This document shows, piece after piece, positions 1 through 5,580 of a stretch of 6,154 nt of DNA (its first letter is position 1; each line of letters starts with the position of its first letter). The notes below the pieces were generated by a model. That model was not told the origin of the DNA. It ran no database searches and was given only the letters and a program-made list of their open reading frames with translations. A program made the translations under genes and the position numbers. This stretch comes from Candidatus Aminicenantota bacterium (GTDB lineage: Bacteria; Acidobacteriota; B3-B38; Guanabaribacteriales; B3-B38): the NCBI GenBank assembly GCA_029880275.1, contig JAOUOQ010000115.1:1-6154 (forward strand), read 5' to 3'.

Positions 1-1899
1 CACACAGCTCTCCAGGGAGTAAAATACCTCTCCTCCAAGGGGCTGAGAGGAGGAAGTTTCCTGGTGAAAGAACTCACTCTTCCTCAAAGCTCTTCCCCAC
101 TTATTAGCTCGCATTCCCTTTTCAGCTATCCCGGAGTGATCGCCCCCCTTAGAGAGTTGGTGTCCATTAATGAGCCCTTCAAAGATGTCATTGAGAGGCT
201 GTTGGAGCGAGCAGTAATGGTGGAGAACTTAGATGTAGCAGTAGAGCTGTTCTCAAAATACCCGGAGTTTATATTTATCACCCTTCAGGGAGAGCAGATA
301 TATCCTCAGGGGGTTATCAGTAGACCTGCCAAAGGAAAAGGAGTCGGCTTGTTAGCTATCAAACGGGCGAAGAAAAGCCTCCGCACCGGCATGGAGATTA
401 TCGCTAAGAGAAGCAATCGCATTAGAGAGCGCTTTCACTCCCTCAGCCATCAATTGAAGAAGGCAAGTGAAGAACTCCCCCTCATACAGAAAGATGCAGA
501 GACCTCTGAAGAGCAAGTTATGAGGCTGAAAGAGCATATGAGGCTTGTGGAAAAGGAGGAGGAACTCCTACAGATGAAGGGAAGGGATTTAGAGCTTCAA
601 GCCGACCTGCTGGGTAAAGAGAATTCCGAGTTGGAAGAAAAAGAAAAGGGACTAAAAGGTAAACTAAGCCAGATTTTAGTCAAAAAGGGGGATGTAGAAG
701 AAGAGTTAAAACAGTTGCAGGAAGAAAAAGCTCGCCATCAAGCCGAGCACAATAAGCTGAGCGAAACTGTTTCCCACTTGAAGCTGGCTGTTGTTGCCGA
801 AGAGGGAAAGCACGAGTCTCTGGAGAGAGAGCTCGCCCGACTGCGCCATGATATTGATGAGCTTAAAAAGAGAACGGCTGAAGAGAAACGGAGACATAAT
901 GTATTAGAGGATCGTTATAATCGTCTTCAGCAACTTCTCTCCACTGGCTGTCAGGAAAGGGAATCTTTACAAAGAAGCATAAGTAAGATACAATTAACCT
1001 TGAAGAAAGCCGAAGAAAAATTAAGGCAAAACCGCATTCTCATCGAGGCTAACGAGCAAAAGTTGAAAACCTATCAGACAGAGCTGGAAGATAGAAAAGA
1101 GGAACGAGGGAAGCTGCAGGTAGACCTGGCTAGGGTAGAAGCGGAGTTAACCCATCTGGAGGAAGACAGCCGTCAGCTGTTGCAGAAGCCCCTTAAAGAG
1201 GTAATAAACATCTTCTCCGCAGAGGAACTCAGCCAACCTGAAGAGGATTACAGGAGAAGGTCCGAGGAGATAACTCACAGACTCAATCGTCTGGGGACTG
1301 TCAACCTGGCGGCAGTGGAGGAGTATCAGAGCCTGGAAAAAAGGCATAAATTTCTCACCGGTCAGGCTCTCGACCTTCAGGAGTCTATAGAGTCTCTGGA
1401 GAAGGTTATTAAAAAAATTGAGCACACCTGCCGCCGCCGATTCTGGTTGGCTTTTCATCGAGTGAACAAGAACTTTAACGAGATATTTAAGTTCCTCTTT
1501 GATGGAGGTGAGGCGGAGCTCATTATGGGAGATGGAGGCGACTTCTGGGATAGAGGGATCAACATAAAGGTTCAACCTCCGGGAAAGAGACTGCAGAACA
1601 TCCGCCTCCTTTCGGGTGGCGAGCGGGTTCTAACCGCCATTACCTTCTTATTTGCACTTTTCCAATATATGCCATCTCCTTTCTGTTTATTGGACGAGGT
1701 GGATGCTCTTCTGGATGAAGCCAAAGTGGAGAAATTCAGTCAATTAATCAAGCAATTCCAGAAGACTACTCAGTTTATTATTATCACCCACAATAAATTG
1801 AGCATGCAGATTGCCGATACCATTCACGGCATTACCATGGAAGAGCCAGGAGTTTCAAAGATAGTCTCCGTGCGGCTCGCCGATATGGAGCAGGACTAA
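1..1899 (+). CDS. smc: Chromosome partition protein SMC, C-terminal part (5' end outside window)
   Basis: SMC is the ATPase subunit of the bacterial condensin-like complex (with ScpA/ScpB), which compacts and segregates the chromosome. The frame is open from base 1, and the first residues already match the second half of an SMC hinge (YLSSKGLRGGSFL resembles the family YLk..GRatFLPl pattern). The GTG at 64 is therefore internal, and the N-terminal head with Walker A lies upstream. In order: hinge remainder to about nt 350, a long Glu/Lys/Leu-rich coiled coil at about 400-1270, then the C-terminal half-head beginning LGTVNLAAVEEY near 1291. ATPase motifs are intact: signature LLSGGER at 1606-1626, Walker B FCLLDE at 1681-1698 with the catalytic Glu at 1696-1698, D-loop at 1711-1722, and switch His at 1789-1791 in IITHNK. 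At least 632 residues are present, about half of a usual 1,150-1,200-residue SMC. The family is near certain; RecN and Rad50 lack this hinge and C-terminal signature. Confidence 0.97.
   Translation, partial: HTALQGVKYLSSKGLRGGSFLVKELTLPQSSSPLISSHSLFSYPGVIAPLRELVSINEPFKDVIERLLERAVMVENLDVAVELFSKYPEFIFITLQGEQIYPQGVISRPAKGKGVGLLAIKRAKKSLRTGMEIIAKRSNRIRERFHSLSHQLKKASEELPLIQKDAETSEEQVMRLKEHMRLVEKEEELLQMKGRDLELQADLLGKENSELEEKEKGLKGKLSQILVKKGDVEEELKQLQEEKARHQAEHNKLSETVSHLKLAVVAEEGKHESLERELARLRHDIDELKKRTAEEKRRHNVLEDRYNRLQQLLSTGCQERESLQRSISKIQLTLKKAEEKLRQNRILIEANEQKLKTYQTELEDRKEERGKLQVDLARVEAELTHLEEDSRQLLQKPLKEVINIFSAEELSQPEEDYRRRSEEITHRLNRLGTVNLAAVEEYQSLEKRHKFLTGQALDLQESIESLEKVIKKIEHTCRRRFWLAFHRVNKNFNEIFKFLFDGGEAELIMGDGGDFWDRGINIKVQPPGKRLQNIRLLSGGERVLTAITFLFALFQYMPSPFCLLDEVDALLDEAKVEKFSQLIKQFQKTTQFIIITHNKLSMQIADTIHGITMEEPGVSKIVSVRLADMEQD
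1887..1895 (+). promoter_or_regulatory. Ribosome-binding site of the purine nucleoside phosphorylase gene, inside the smc 3' end
   Basis: The purine-rich GGAGCAGGA lies in the last codons of smc. Its AGGA part (1892-1895) sits 9 nt before the ATG at 1905, a normal Shine-Dalgarno distance. The location inside smc, with only 5 bp between the stop and the next start, implies that the two genes are translated from one message and may be translationally coupled. Confidence 0.6.
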
Positions 1900-1904
1900 A
1901 CCCG

Positions 1905-2726
1905 ATGGATTGGGAAAAGCGTCTGGAGGAGACCCTGGTAGAAATCAGGAAAAGAAGCGGCATCTCCCCCGCTATAGGTGTTATCCTGGGGACAGGATTA
2001 AGTCATTTTGGAGAAAACCTTGACCAGCTCACGGAATGCTCCTATACCGACCTTCCGCATTTTCCCGCTGCCAATGTGCACGGGCATCCAGGAAGGTTGC
2101 TGATTGGTGAATGGAAGGGGAGGGGAGTGGTAGTTTTTCAGGGAAGATTTCACTACTATGAGGGCTACTCGTCCCTTGAGGTAACCTACCCGGTATGGGT
2201 GATGAAGGGGATGGGAGTCAGGGCTATAGTGGTAACCACCGCCGCCGGTGGGGTGAGCTCGGTTCTCGATGTTGGCGACTTTATGCTCATTAAGGACCAT
2301 ATAAATCTGCTGGGGATTAATCCCTTATGGGAAATACCATTTGAGAAGCGAGAGCCTCGATTTTTAGACCTCTCCCGCCCCTACGATAGAGATGCACTGC
2401 AAATGGGAAAGAGGCTGGGGAAGAGGTTGAGCATTTCCTGTAAAACGGGAGTGCTGGGAGCGGTACCGGGTCCCTGCTACGAAACTCCAGCGGAAACGAA
2501 AAGACTGAAGCGCATGGGCATCGATGCGGTGTGCATGTCGACCATCCCCGAGGTAATCATTGCTAATTATTTGGGGTTCAAGGTGCTGGGGATAGCCGTG
2601 GTATCCAACATGGCTTCAGGGGCTGCCCGGCATCGCATCTCCCATGATGAGATTCTCACTGTTATGGAGAGCCGGAAAAAAATATTAGCCACCTATATAG
2701 AGGAAGTCCTCCCACAACTTATTTAG
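1905..2726 (+). CDS. punA: Purine nucleoside phosphorylase, trimeric (PNP-I/type 2) family
   Basis: Cytosolic salvage enzyme that cleaves purine (deoxy)nucleosides with phosphate to give free base and (deoxy)ribose-1-phosphate. The 273-residue length is typical of the trimeric, mammalian-like family and not the shorter hexameric DeoD. Visible motifs: GVILGTGLS (25-33) with phosphate-contacting Ser33; GRFHYYEGY (80-88) with Arg81 and His83, matching Arg84/His86 of the human enzyme; TTAAGG (111-116); GPCYETPAE (189-197) with base-binding Glu193 (human Glu201); MSTIPEV (211-217), with Met211 and Ser212; and VVSNMASG (232-239) with Asn235 (human Asn243). The Glu/Asn pair predicts preference for 6-oxopurines (inosine, guanosine), which is inference from the family. 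MTA phosphorylase is less likely because the ET and SNMASG motifs are PNP-like. One oddity is VTTAAGG where most relatives have VTNAAGG. It starts 5 bp after smc and is followed by cytidine deaminase, another nucleoside salvage enzyme. Confidence 0.93.
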   Translation: MDWEKRLEETLVEIRKRSGISPAIGVILGTGLSHFGENLDQLTECSYTDLPHFPAANVHGHPGRLLIGEWKGRGVVVFQGRFHYYEGYSSLEVTYPVWVMKGMGVRAIVVTTAAGGVSSVLDVGDFMLIKDHINLLGINPLWEIPFEKREPRFLDLSRPYDRDALQMGKRLGKRLSISCKTGVLGAVPGPCYETPAETKRLKRMGIDAVCMSTIPEVIIANYLGFKVLGIAVVSNMASGAARHRISHDEILTVMESRKKILATYIEEVLPQLI

Positions 2727-2731
2727 CAAGC

Positions 2732-2739
2732 GGGATGGA
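2732..2739 (+). promoter_or_regulatory. Ribosome-binding site of the cytidine deaminase gene
   Basis: GGGATGGA lies in the 18-bp gap after the phosphorylase stop, ending 5 nt before the ATG at 2745. The ATG at 2735 inside this element is out of frame and meets a TGA after six codons, so the start at 2745 is preferred. Confidence 0.5.
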
Positions 2740-2744
2740 ATTCT

Positions 2745-3131
2745 ATGGAAGTTGACAGAGAGCTTTTGATTTCAGCAGCCCGGCAGGCCCTGGAAATGGC
2801 CATAGCCCCTTTATCCGGGTATATGGTAGGGGCTGCTCTATTGACTGCTGAAGGGAAGATTTATTCAGGGTGCAATATAGAGAACACCTCCCTCTCTTTG
2901 AGCATTTGTGCCGAACGGGTCGCTTTGTTGAAGGCTCTATCGGAAGGGGAGAGGGAATTCAAAGCCATTGCAATTGTAAGTAGTGGTTTATCACACTGTC
3001 CCCCCTGTGGAGCTTGTCGCCAGATGCTATACGAATTCGCCCCTCACATCGAGGTTATTATGACCGACCCGAAGGGAAAAGTGCTCTCAACTAAAATAGA
3101 GGAACTCCTGCCTCTTCCGTTTGACCATTAA
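2745..3131 (+). CDS. cdd: Cytidine deaminase (homotetrameric type)
   Basis: Zinc hydrolase that converts cytidine and deoxycytidine to uridine and deoxyuridine in pyrimidine salvage. At 128 residues it has the size of the short, homotetrameric class (Bacillus type), not the longer dimeric E. coli type. Zinc and catalytic residues are complete: CAE at 55-57 gives zinc ligand Cys55 and proton shuttle Glu57, and PCGAC at 87-91 gives Cys88 and Cys91. Arg58 follows CAE, as in Bacillus-type enzymes that use three Cys ligands. The nucleoside-binding NIEN (44-47) is present, and VGAAL (28-32) matches the family's N-terminal strand. An extra Cys85 lies just before the second zinc motif; I assign it no role. 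It lies 18 bp downstream of the purine nucleoside phosphorylase, forming a nucleoside salvage pair within the presumed operon. Blasticidin-S deaminase is a distant alternative but less likely given the canonical CDA motifs. Confidence 0.95.
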   Translation: MEVDRELLISAARQALEMAIAPLSGYMVGAALLTAEGKIYSGCNIENTSLSLSICAERVALLKALSEGEREFKAIAIVSSGLSHCPPCGACRQMLYEFAPHIEVIMTDPKGKVLSTKIEELLPLPFDH

Positions 3132-3147
3132 TTTCTATTAAGTAGTC

Positions 3148-3894
3148 ATGCGAATAGGGATATTTGCCGATATACATGGAAATTTAGAAGCCTTTCAGGC
3201 AGTGATTGAGGCATACCAAAAGGAAAGAATAGACCGCTACATCTGCCTGGGAGATGTGGTAGGCTATGGAGCCAATCCCAATGAGTGCTGTGAGATTGTT
3301 TCTTCTTTTGCCGAAAAGACCATCATTGGAAACCACGATATCGCCAGCTGTGGTCATTTCAATATAAAATGGTTCAACATCACCGCCCAGAAAGCCATCC
3401 TTTGGACCAAACAAAATCTTTCCGAAAAGAATCTTGAGTGGCTAAACAGGCTCCCCTATACCTGCCAGGAGGATGAGGTTATCTTTTCCCACGGATTGCC
3501 TCACAAGCCGGAAAAATTCTATTATGATGATGACCTGGAGCTCATAGAGGATTGCTATCGGCAGCTGGGGACTTCCCCTTGCATCTCCTTCATGGGTCAT
3601 ACTCATCGGAGTATAATCTTCGAGGTCGAAAATAAGGGAGGGAAGATCAGGGTTGACCCCCAGTTCAAATATACCCTCAAACTAAAGAACAAAGGGAAGC
3701 AATATCTGTTAAATGTTGGTAGCGTAGGACAACCTCGGGACGGTGACGCCAGGGCGTGCTATGCCATATACGATACTGAGCAACAGCTGGTAGTCATTAA
3801 ACGGGTTGAATACAATGCTAATCTCGCCTGTCTGAAAATCATCGATGCCGGTCTCCCGCCAGTATTGGGTGAACGCCTTCTATTGGGCATCTGA
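3148..3894 (+). CDS. Calcineurin-like metallophosphoesterase (YfcE/MJ0936-like small bacterial family)
   Basis: Predicted cytosolic dimetal phosphoesterase of 248 residues, without signal peptide or membrane segment. All five metal-binding blocks of the superfamily are present in order: DIHGN (8-12), GDVVGYGANPNE (35-46), GNHD (61-64), FSHG (113-116, His115) and GHTH (150-153). The tail NVGSVGQPRDGD (189-200) and the end GLPPVLGERL match the widespread bacterial subgroup with the GDVVGYG..PNE block. The natural substrate of this subgroup is mostly unknown. Relatives hydrolyse phosphodiesters such as bis-pNPP, or nucleotides, in vitro, so a specific role cannot be given. It sits 16 bp after cdd, but no clear Shine-Dalgarno sequence lies in that gap, so coupled translation is plausible. 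Its TGA overlaps an ATG (TGATG at 3892-3896) that opens a 10-codon mini-ORF before miaB. The family call is secure; the substrate is not. Confidence 0.9.
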   Translation: MRIGIFADIHGNLEAFQAVIEAYQKERIDRYICLGDVVGYGANPNECCEIVSSFAEKTIIGNHDIASCGHFNIKWFNITAQKAILWTKQNLSEKNLEWLNRLPYTCQEDEVIFSHGLPHKPEKFYYDDDLELIEDCYRQLGTSPCISFMGHTHRSIIFEVENKGGKIRVDPQFKYTLKLKNKGKQYLLNVGSVGQPRDGDARACYAIYDTEQQLVVIKRVEYNANLACLKIIDAGLPPVLGERLLLGI

Positions 3895-3926
3895 TGAACA
3901 CTCTCTTTCGCCATTTATGCTTATGA
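3894..3926 (+). other. Ten-codon mini-ORF bridging the phosphoesterase stop and the miaB start
   Basis: An ATG at 3894-3896 shares its A with the phosphoesterase TGA (3892-3894), giving TGATG. It reads ten codons (MNTLFRHLCL) and stops at TGA 3924-3926, which overlaps the preferred miaB ATG at 3923 as ATGA. A GGG at 3885-3887 lies upstream of the mini-ORF ATG, whereas the 28 nt before miaB contain no purine-rich ribosome-binding site. The arrangement would let a terminating ribosome restart twice and reach miaB. The geometry is read directly; translation of the peptide is inference and chance is possible. Confidence 0.3.
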
Positions 3927-5233
3927 AGTTTTACATTTATACCTTTGGCTGCCAGATGAGCGAGCACGACTCAGAATATATGGGTGCTGTACTGCTGGAG
4001 AAGGGCTACTCATCTACCGAGGAGGAGTCTGCGGCTGACATAATTCTGGTCAACACCTGCTGTGTTCGGGAGAAGGTGGAGCATAAGATTTTCACCAAGT
4101 TAGGAAGATTGGCGAAGCTTAAGAGAAAAAACAGGGAGCTCATCATTGGCGTTACCGGTTGCTATGCCCAGCTTGCCAAAGAGGAGATAAAGAGGCGGAT
4201 GCCTCAGGTTGATTTTGTTCTTGGAACTCAGGGGATACGCCGCCTCCCTGAGGTGATAGATAGACTCCGCTCCCTTCGGCAAGGGTGGGATGCGATGCCG
4301 AAGACGGACAAGCAGTTGGAGGGCTTCCCCTGCGGGTTTCGCCGCCGCTCTCCGGTTCAAGCAATGGTAACCATTATGGAGGGGTGCAACAACTTCTGCG
4401 CTTACTGCATTATCCCCTTTGCCAGGGGGAGGGAGCGGAGCCGAGCTGCGGAGGAGATACTGAGGGAGATAAAAGAAGCAGCTGCCGAGGGGTATAAGGA
4501 GGTGCTCTTGTTGGGGCAGAATGTCAACTCCTACTGTGACCCCTCCAATAACAGCATAAGCTTTGCAGATCTCCTTATTAAAATCCATCAGATAAAGGGA
4601 ATTGAGAGAATCCGCTTCGTCACCTCCCATCCAAAAGACTTCTCCTACAGGCTGGTAGAGGTCATTCGTGACTACCCCAAAATATGCAACCATATTCACC
4701 TTCCCGTTCAATCGGGTTCCACCAGGATTCTCAAGCTTATGAATAGGAAATACAGCCGTGCAGAATATATGGAAAAGATTGCGTGGCTTAAAAGGGAGGT
4801 TCCCGAGATTGGTATCAGCACCGACATCATAGTGGGATTCCCCGAAGAGACCGAAGACGACTTCCAGCAGACCATGAAGCTGATGGAGGAGGTTGAGTTT
4901 GATGGGATATACTCGTTCAAATACTCCCCCCGCCCTCTGACCAGAGCTTATCAGTATCCAGATACAGTTCCTAAAGAAATCAAAGGGCGTCGTCTTATGG
5001 AACTACAAGGGCTGCAGAAACGGATTCAGCTCACAAAGAACCAATCCCTGGTGGGGAGAGTGGTAGAAATTCTGGTTGACAGTGTGAGCAAAAAAGACCC
5101 CTACGCCCTCTGCGGCAGAACCTCCAGCAACAGGATAGTCAATTTCAAAGGTGGTCCTGAGCTTATGGGAAAATTCCTGCGGGTGAAGATAGTCAGGGCG
5201 GGTCCTAACAGCCTCTTTGGAGAAAGGGTCTAA
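3923..5233 (+). CDS. miaB: tRNA-2-methylthio-N6-dimethylallyladenosine synthase MiaB
   Basis: Radical-SAM methylthiotransferase that adds the 2-methylthio group to i6A37 in tRNAs reading UNN codons. From ATG 3923 the protein has 436 residues, the normal MiaB length, and begins MKFYIYTFGCQMSEHDSE, the conserved family start. The N-terminal domain has the three cysteines for the auxiliary 4Fe-4S cluster: Cys10 (FGCQM), Cys46 (NTCCVREK) and Cys80 (TGCYAQ). The radical-SAM CxxxCxxC is Cys155, Cys159 and Cys162, followed by IIPFARGRERSR. Other blocks are GQNVNSY (198-204), TSHP (234-237), LPVQSGS (260-266), GFPEETEDDF (305-314) and a C-terminal TRAM domain at about 374-436 (GRTSSNRIVNF). NTC-x-VREK points to MiaB rather than MtaB or RimO. 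The open frame extends back to an ATG at 3845, but that would overlap the previous gene by 50 bp and add a non-conserved tail. ATG 3917 is a possible second choice. No ribosome-binding site is seen. Confidence 0.95.
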   Translation: MKFYIYTFGCQMSEHDSEYMGAVLLEKGYSSTEEESAADIILVNTCCVREKVEHKIFTKLGRLAKLKRKNRELIIGVTGCYAQLAKEEIKRRMPQVDFVLGTQGIRRLPEVIDRLRSLRQGWDAMPKTDKQLEGFPCGFRRRSPVQAMVTIMEGCNNFCAYCIIPFARGRERSRAAEEILREIKEAAAEGYKEVLLLGQNVNSYCDPSNNSISFADLLIKIHQIKGIERIRFVTSHPKDFSYRLVEVIRDYPKICNHIHLPVQSGSTRILKLMNRKYSRAEYMEKIAWLKREVPEIGISTDIIVGFPEETEDDFQQTMKLMEEVEFDGIYSFKYSPRPLTRAYQYPDTVPKEIKGRRLMELQGLQKRIQLTKNQSLVGRVVEILVDSVSKKDPYALCGRTSSNRIVNFKGGPELMGKFLRVKIVRAGPNSLFGERV

Positions 5234-5270
5234 ATTCTGCCTGAATTAATCCTATTATAAGAGATTATAA
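5233..5270 (+). other. Two weak AT-rich hairpins after miaB; not a convincing terminator
   Basis: AATTC (5233-5237) can pair with GAATT (5243-5247) across a 5-nt loop. TTATAA (5255-5260) can pair with TTATAA (5265-5270) across GAGA. Both stems are short, almost wholly A/T, and neither is followed by a run of T. They may mark the transcript's 3' end, but an intrinsic terminator cannot be claimed. Termination may be factor-dependent or lie elsewhere. Confidence 0.2.
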
Positions 5271-5360
5271 CCAAAATGCTAAACTAGTAGGTCATAAAAA
5301 CAGAATATATCTAACTTCTTATCAAGAGCTTAATTTCCAAAGAATATCACAATTCAAACT

Positions 5361-5391
5361 CTTACATTGGCTTTGCAGCGAGAGCTATAAT
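5361..5391 (+). promoter_or_regulatory. Weak candidate upstream sigma-70-type promoter
   Basis: A perfect TATAAT lies at 5386-5391. CTTACA at 5361-5366 matches four of six -35 positions, but the spacer is 19 bp, longer than ideal. It would give a leader of nearly 190 nt before the ATG at 5581. In DNA this A/T-rich, TATAAT occurs by chance, so support is low. Confidence 0.2.
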
Positions 5392-5463
5392 TCATTGAAA
5401 GAAATATAATAATTAAATATCCATAATCCTGCCAATTAGCAAATCTCCTCATTTTGCTGATCA

Positions 5464-5527
5464 ATAAAAATGAAAAAAAGAAATTAAAGAGTGAACTAAT
5501 TTCGCTCGGTAAGCGTCCTAATATAAT
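5464..5527 (+). promoter_or_regulatory. Candidate promoter of the exported CBM9-like gene, with an A-rich upstream element
   Basis: A perfect TATAAT at 5522-5527 would place transcription start near 5534 and give a leader of about 47 nt to the ATG at 5581. The -35 region is poor (TTCGCT at 5501-5506, three of six matches, 15-bp spacer). The A-tract-rich stretch at 5464-5490 falls at roughly -70 to -44, where UP elements lie. The position fits better than the other TATAAT copies, but the weak -35 keeps the call tentative. Confidence 0.35.
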
Positions 5528-5569
5528 AAGTTGGTTACGATTATCAAACATGCTCTTTGTGATACTTGT

Positions 5570-5573
5570 GGAG
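5570..5573 (+). promoter_or_regulatory. Ribosome-binding site of the exported CBM9-like gene
   Basis: GGAG, continuing as GGAGAG, lies 7 nt before the ATG at 5581. This is the best-placed Shine-Dalgarno sequence in the window, and with the signal peptide directly after the ATG it fixes this start. Confidence 0.75.
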
Positions 5574-5580
5574 AGATAAG

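Larger units (their letters stand above)
5234..5580. other. AT-rich intergenic region (347 bp)
   Basis: No credible gene is seen on either strand. G+C is about 30% by hand count (103 of 347), far below the flanking genes. It holds two weak hairpins near miaB, three TATAAT hexamers (5386-5391, 5405-5410, 5522-5527), an A-rich tract at 5464-5490, a small CGCT/AGCG hairpin at 5503-5515 and the ribosome-binding site of the next gene. No tRNA cloverleaf or known riboswitch was recognised. It separates the housekeeping cluster from the exported-protein gene and is probably that gene's promoter region. Confidence 0.7.

Noticed and set aside
64..66. GTG as the start of a 611-residue SMC-like protein
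   Set aside because: The frame is open back to base 1 and the preceding 21 residues match the SMC hinge, so this GTG is an internal valine.
1147..1575. 142-residue open frame on the minus strand inside smc
   Set aside because: It is antisense to the conserved SMC coiled coil and head and has no recognisable domain.
3845..3922. Longer miaB starting at ATG 3845
   Set aside because: It would overlap the phosphoesterase gene by 50 bp, has no ribosome-binding site, and adds 26 residues before the conserved MiaB N-terminus.
4285..4497. 70-residue + strand open frame inside miaB
   Set aside because: It is an out-of-frame shadow of miaB across the radical-SAM region.
4100..4711. 203-residue open frame on the minus strand inside miaB
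   Set aside because: It lies wholly antisense to a gene with complete conserved motifs, its translation resembles no family I know, and it is best explained as a shadow frame.
5255..5270. TTATAA-GAGA-TTATAA as an intrinsic terminator
   Set aside because: The stem is entirely A/T and no T-run follows it.
5503..5515. CGCT/AGCG hairpin as an operator or attenuator
   Set aside because: The stem is only 4 bp and has no supporting context.
5354..5551. 65-residue open frame on the minus strand in the AT-rich gap
   Set aside because: It is low in complexity and rich in Phe, Ile and Leu, as expected from AT-rich DNA, and I see no ribosome-binding site or known motif. A small membrane protein cannot be fully excluded.
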